DNA from: an uncultured Bacillota bacterium
Lineage (GTDB): Bacteria; Bacillota; Clostridia; Peptostreptococcales; Anaerovoracaceae
Direction of reading: 5' to 3'
NCBI GenBank assembly: GCA_946629205.1
Contig: CAMOXP010000085.1
Location: 1 to 6,104, forward strand
DNA: 6,104 bases
Below are positions 5,557 to 6,104 of the stretch, in pieces. Each line of letters starts with the position of its first letter. Position 1 is the stretch's first letter. A program made the translations under genes and the position numbers. Under the pieces are notes generated by a model. It was not told the DNA's origin, did not search any database, and was given only the letters and a program-made list of their open reading frames with translations.

Positions 5557-6104
5557 ATGTATAAGGATGCAATGAGAGCCGCGTGGGCGGAAATCAATCT
5601 TTCAAACCTGGATTTCAACATCAAGCAGATCATTTCCAAGGTCGGTATCGACAAGAAGATCACGGGGATCATCAAGGCCGACGGATACGGCCACGGATCT
5701 GTGAAATGTGCATCGGTTCTCCGGGCAAACGGTGTGAAATCTTTCGGTGTGGCAACACTTTCCGAAGCGATCAAGCTCCGTAACGCCGGATATAAGACAG
5801 AGCAGATCCTGATTCTCGGACTGACGCCGGAACCTTACGCGGACGTCCTTGCTGAATATGATCTGACACCGGTCGTCTGCAGCTACGCGAATGCGGAAGC
5901 GATCAACAACGCAGCGCGCAAGGCAGGCAAAACCATCGAATGCTACATTGCCGTAGATACAGGAATGGGCAGGATCGGATACAACCCGGAAGATCCGGCC
6001 TCCGTTGAAGACGTCAAGATGATTACGACCCTGCAGCACATCAAGCTGATCGGCCTCTTCTCCCACTTCGCAACAGCAGACGCTGCGGACAAGAACTACG
6101 CGCA
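5557..6104 (+). CDS. alr: Alanine racemase, N-terminal part (cut by window end)
   Basis: Alanine racemase interconverts L- and D-alanine with pyridoxal phosphate and supplies D-alanine for peptidoglycan. The visible 182 codons are roughly the first half of a family that is usually about 370-390 residues long. They show the N-terminal AWAEINLSNLDFN stretch, the PLP-binding lysine in IIKADGYGHG (K40), GVATLSEA, VDTGMGRIG (with R139, the conserved substrate-side arginine region) and GLFSHFATAD. The PLP motif has Gly where the common form is KADAYGHG; this looks like a tolerated variant. The second catalytic residue, a tyrosine in the C-terminal half, lies beyond the window. I chose ATG 5557 over the in-frame ATG at 5572 because AAAGGA (5540-5545) sits 11 nt before the former and 26 nt before the latter. 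It has its own promoter and is divergent from the AAA+ gene. Confidence 0.95.
   Translation, partial: MYKDAMRAAWAEINLSNLDFNIKQIISKVGIDKKITGIIKADGYGHGSVKCASVLRANGVKSFGVATLSEAIKLRNAGYKTEQILILGLTPEPYADVLAEYDLTPVVCSYANAEAINNAARKAGKTIECYIAVDTGMGRIGYNPEDPASVEDVKMITTLQHIKLIGLFSHFATADAADKNYA

Noticed and set aside
1..6104. Mobile element, prophage, CRISPR array or defence island
   Set aside because: No transposase, integrase, terminal repeats or spaced direct repeats were found. The flanks of the AAA+ gene are housekeeping genes.

Overview
The window reads as ordinary bacterial chromosome with moderate-to-high GC. It most resembles an anaerobic member of the Bacillota (Clostridia-like): purine-rich Shine-Dalgarno sites, TTTACA/TATAAT-type promoters, a fused hisIE, a PHP-type histidinol phosphatase, and a CbbX/SpoVK-like tandem AAA+ protein. 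The genus cannot be read from the sequence. No transposase, integrase, phage gene, CRISPR array, rRNA or tRNA is visible.

Layout. (1) Positions 1-2258, + strand: the 3' end of a histidine operon, hisF - hisIE - PHP-type histidinol phosphatase. The genes are separated by 3 nt and then joined by a 4-nt ATGA overlap, so they are translationally packed. They cover two consecutive early reactions (HisE, HisI), the IGP synthase cyclase step (HisF) and the histidinol-phosphate phosphatase step. (2) Positions 2259-2337: a short convergent spacer without a convincing terminator. (3) Positions 2338-5202, - strand: one large gene for a 954-residue protein with two intact CbbX-like AAA+ modules. Reading the N-terminal half against them suggests a third, catalytically dead AAA+ module in front. 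(4) Positions 5203-5556: a 354-bp divergent regulatory region. It holds a promoter for the AAA+ gene, a promoter for alr, and a strong terminator-like hairpin whose left arm contains the alr -10 box. (5) Positions 5557-6104, + strand: the first 182 codons of alanine racemase, cut by the window end.

The his genes and alr are housekeeping metabolism. The AAA+ gene stands alone between them with its own promoter and has no visible partner gene, so its substrate cannot be inferred from context. The most interesting items are the architecture of this protein (an inferred pseudo-AAA module plus two active-looking modules that lack the usual aromatic pore residue) and the overlap of promoter and terminator upstream of alr.
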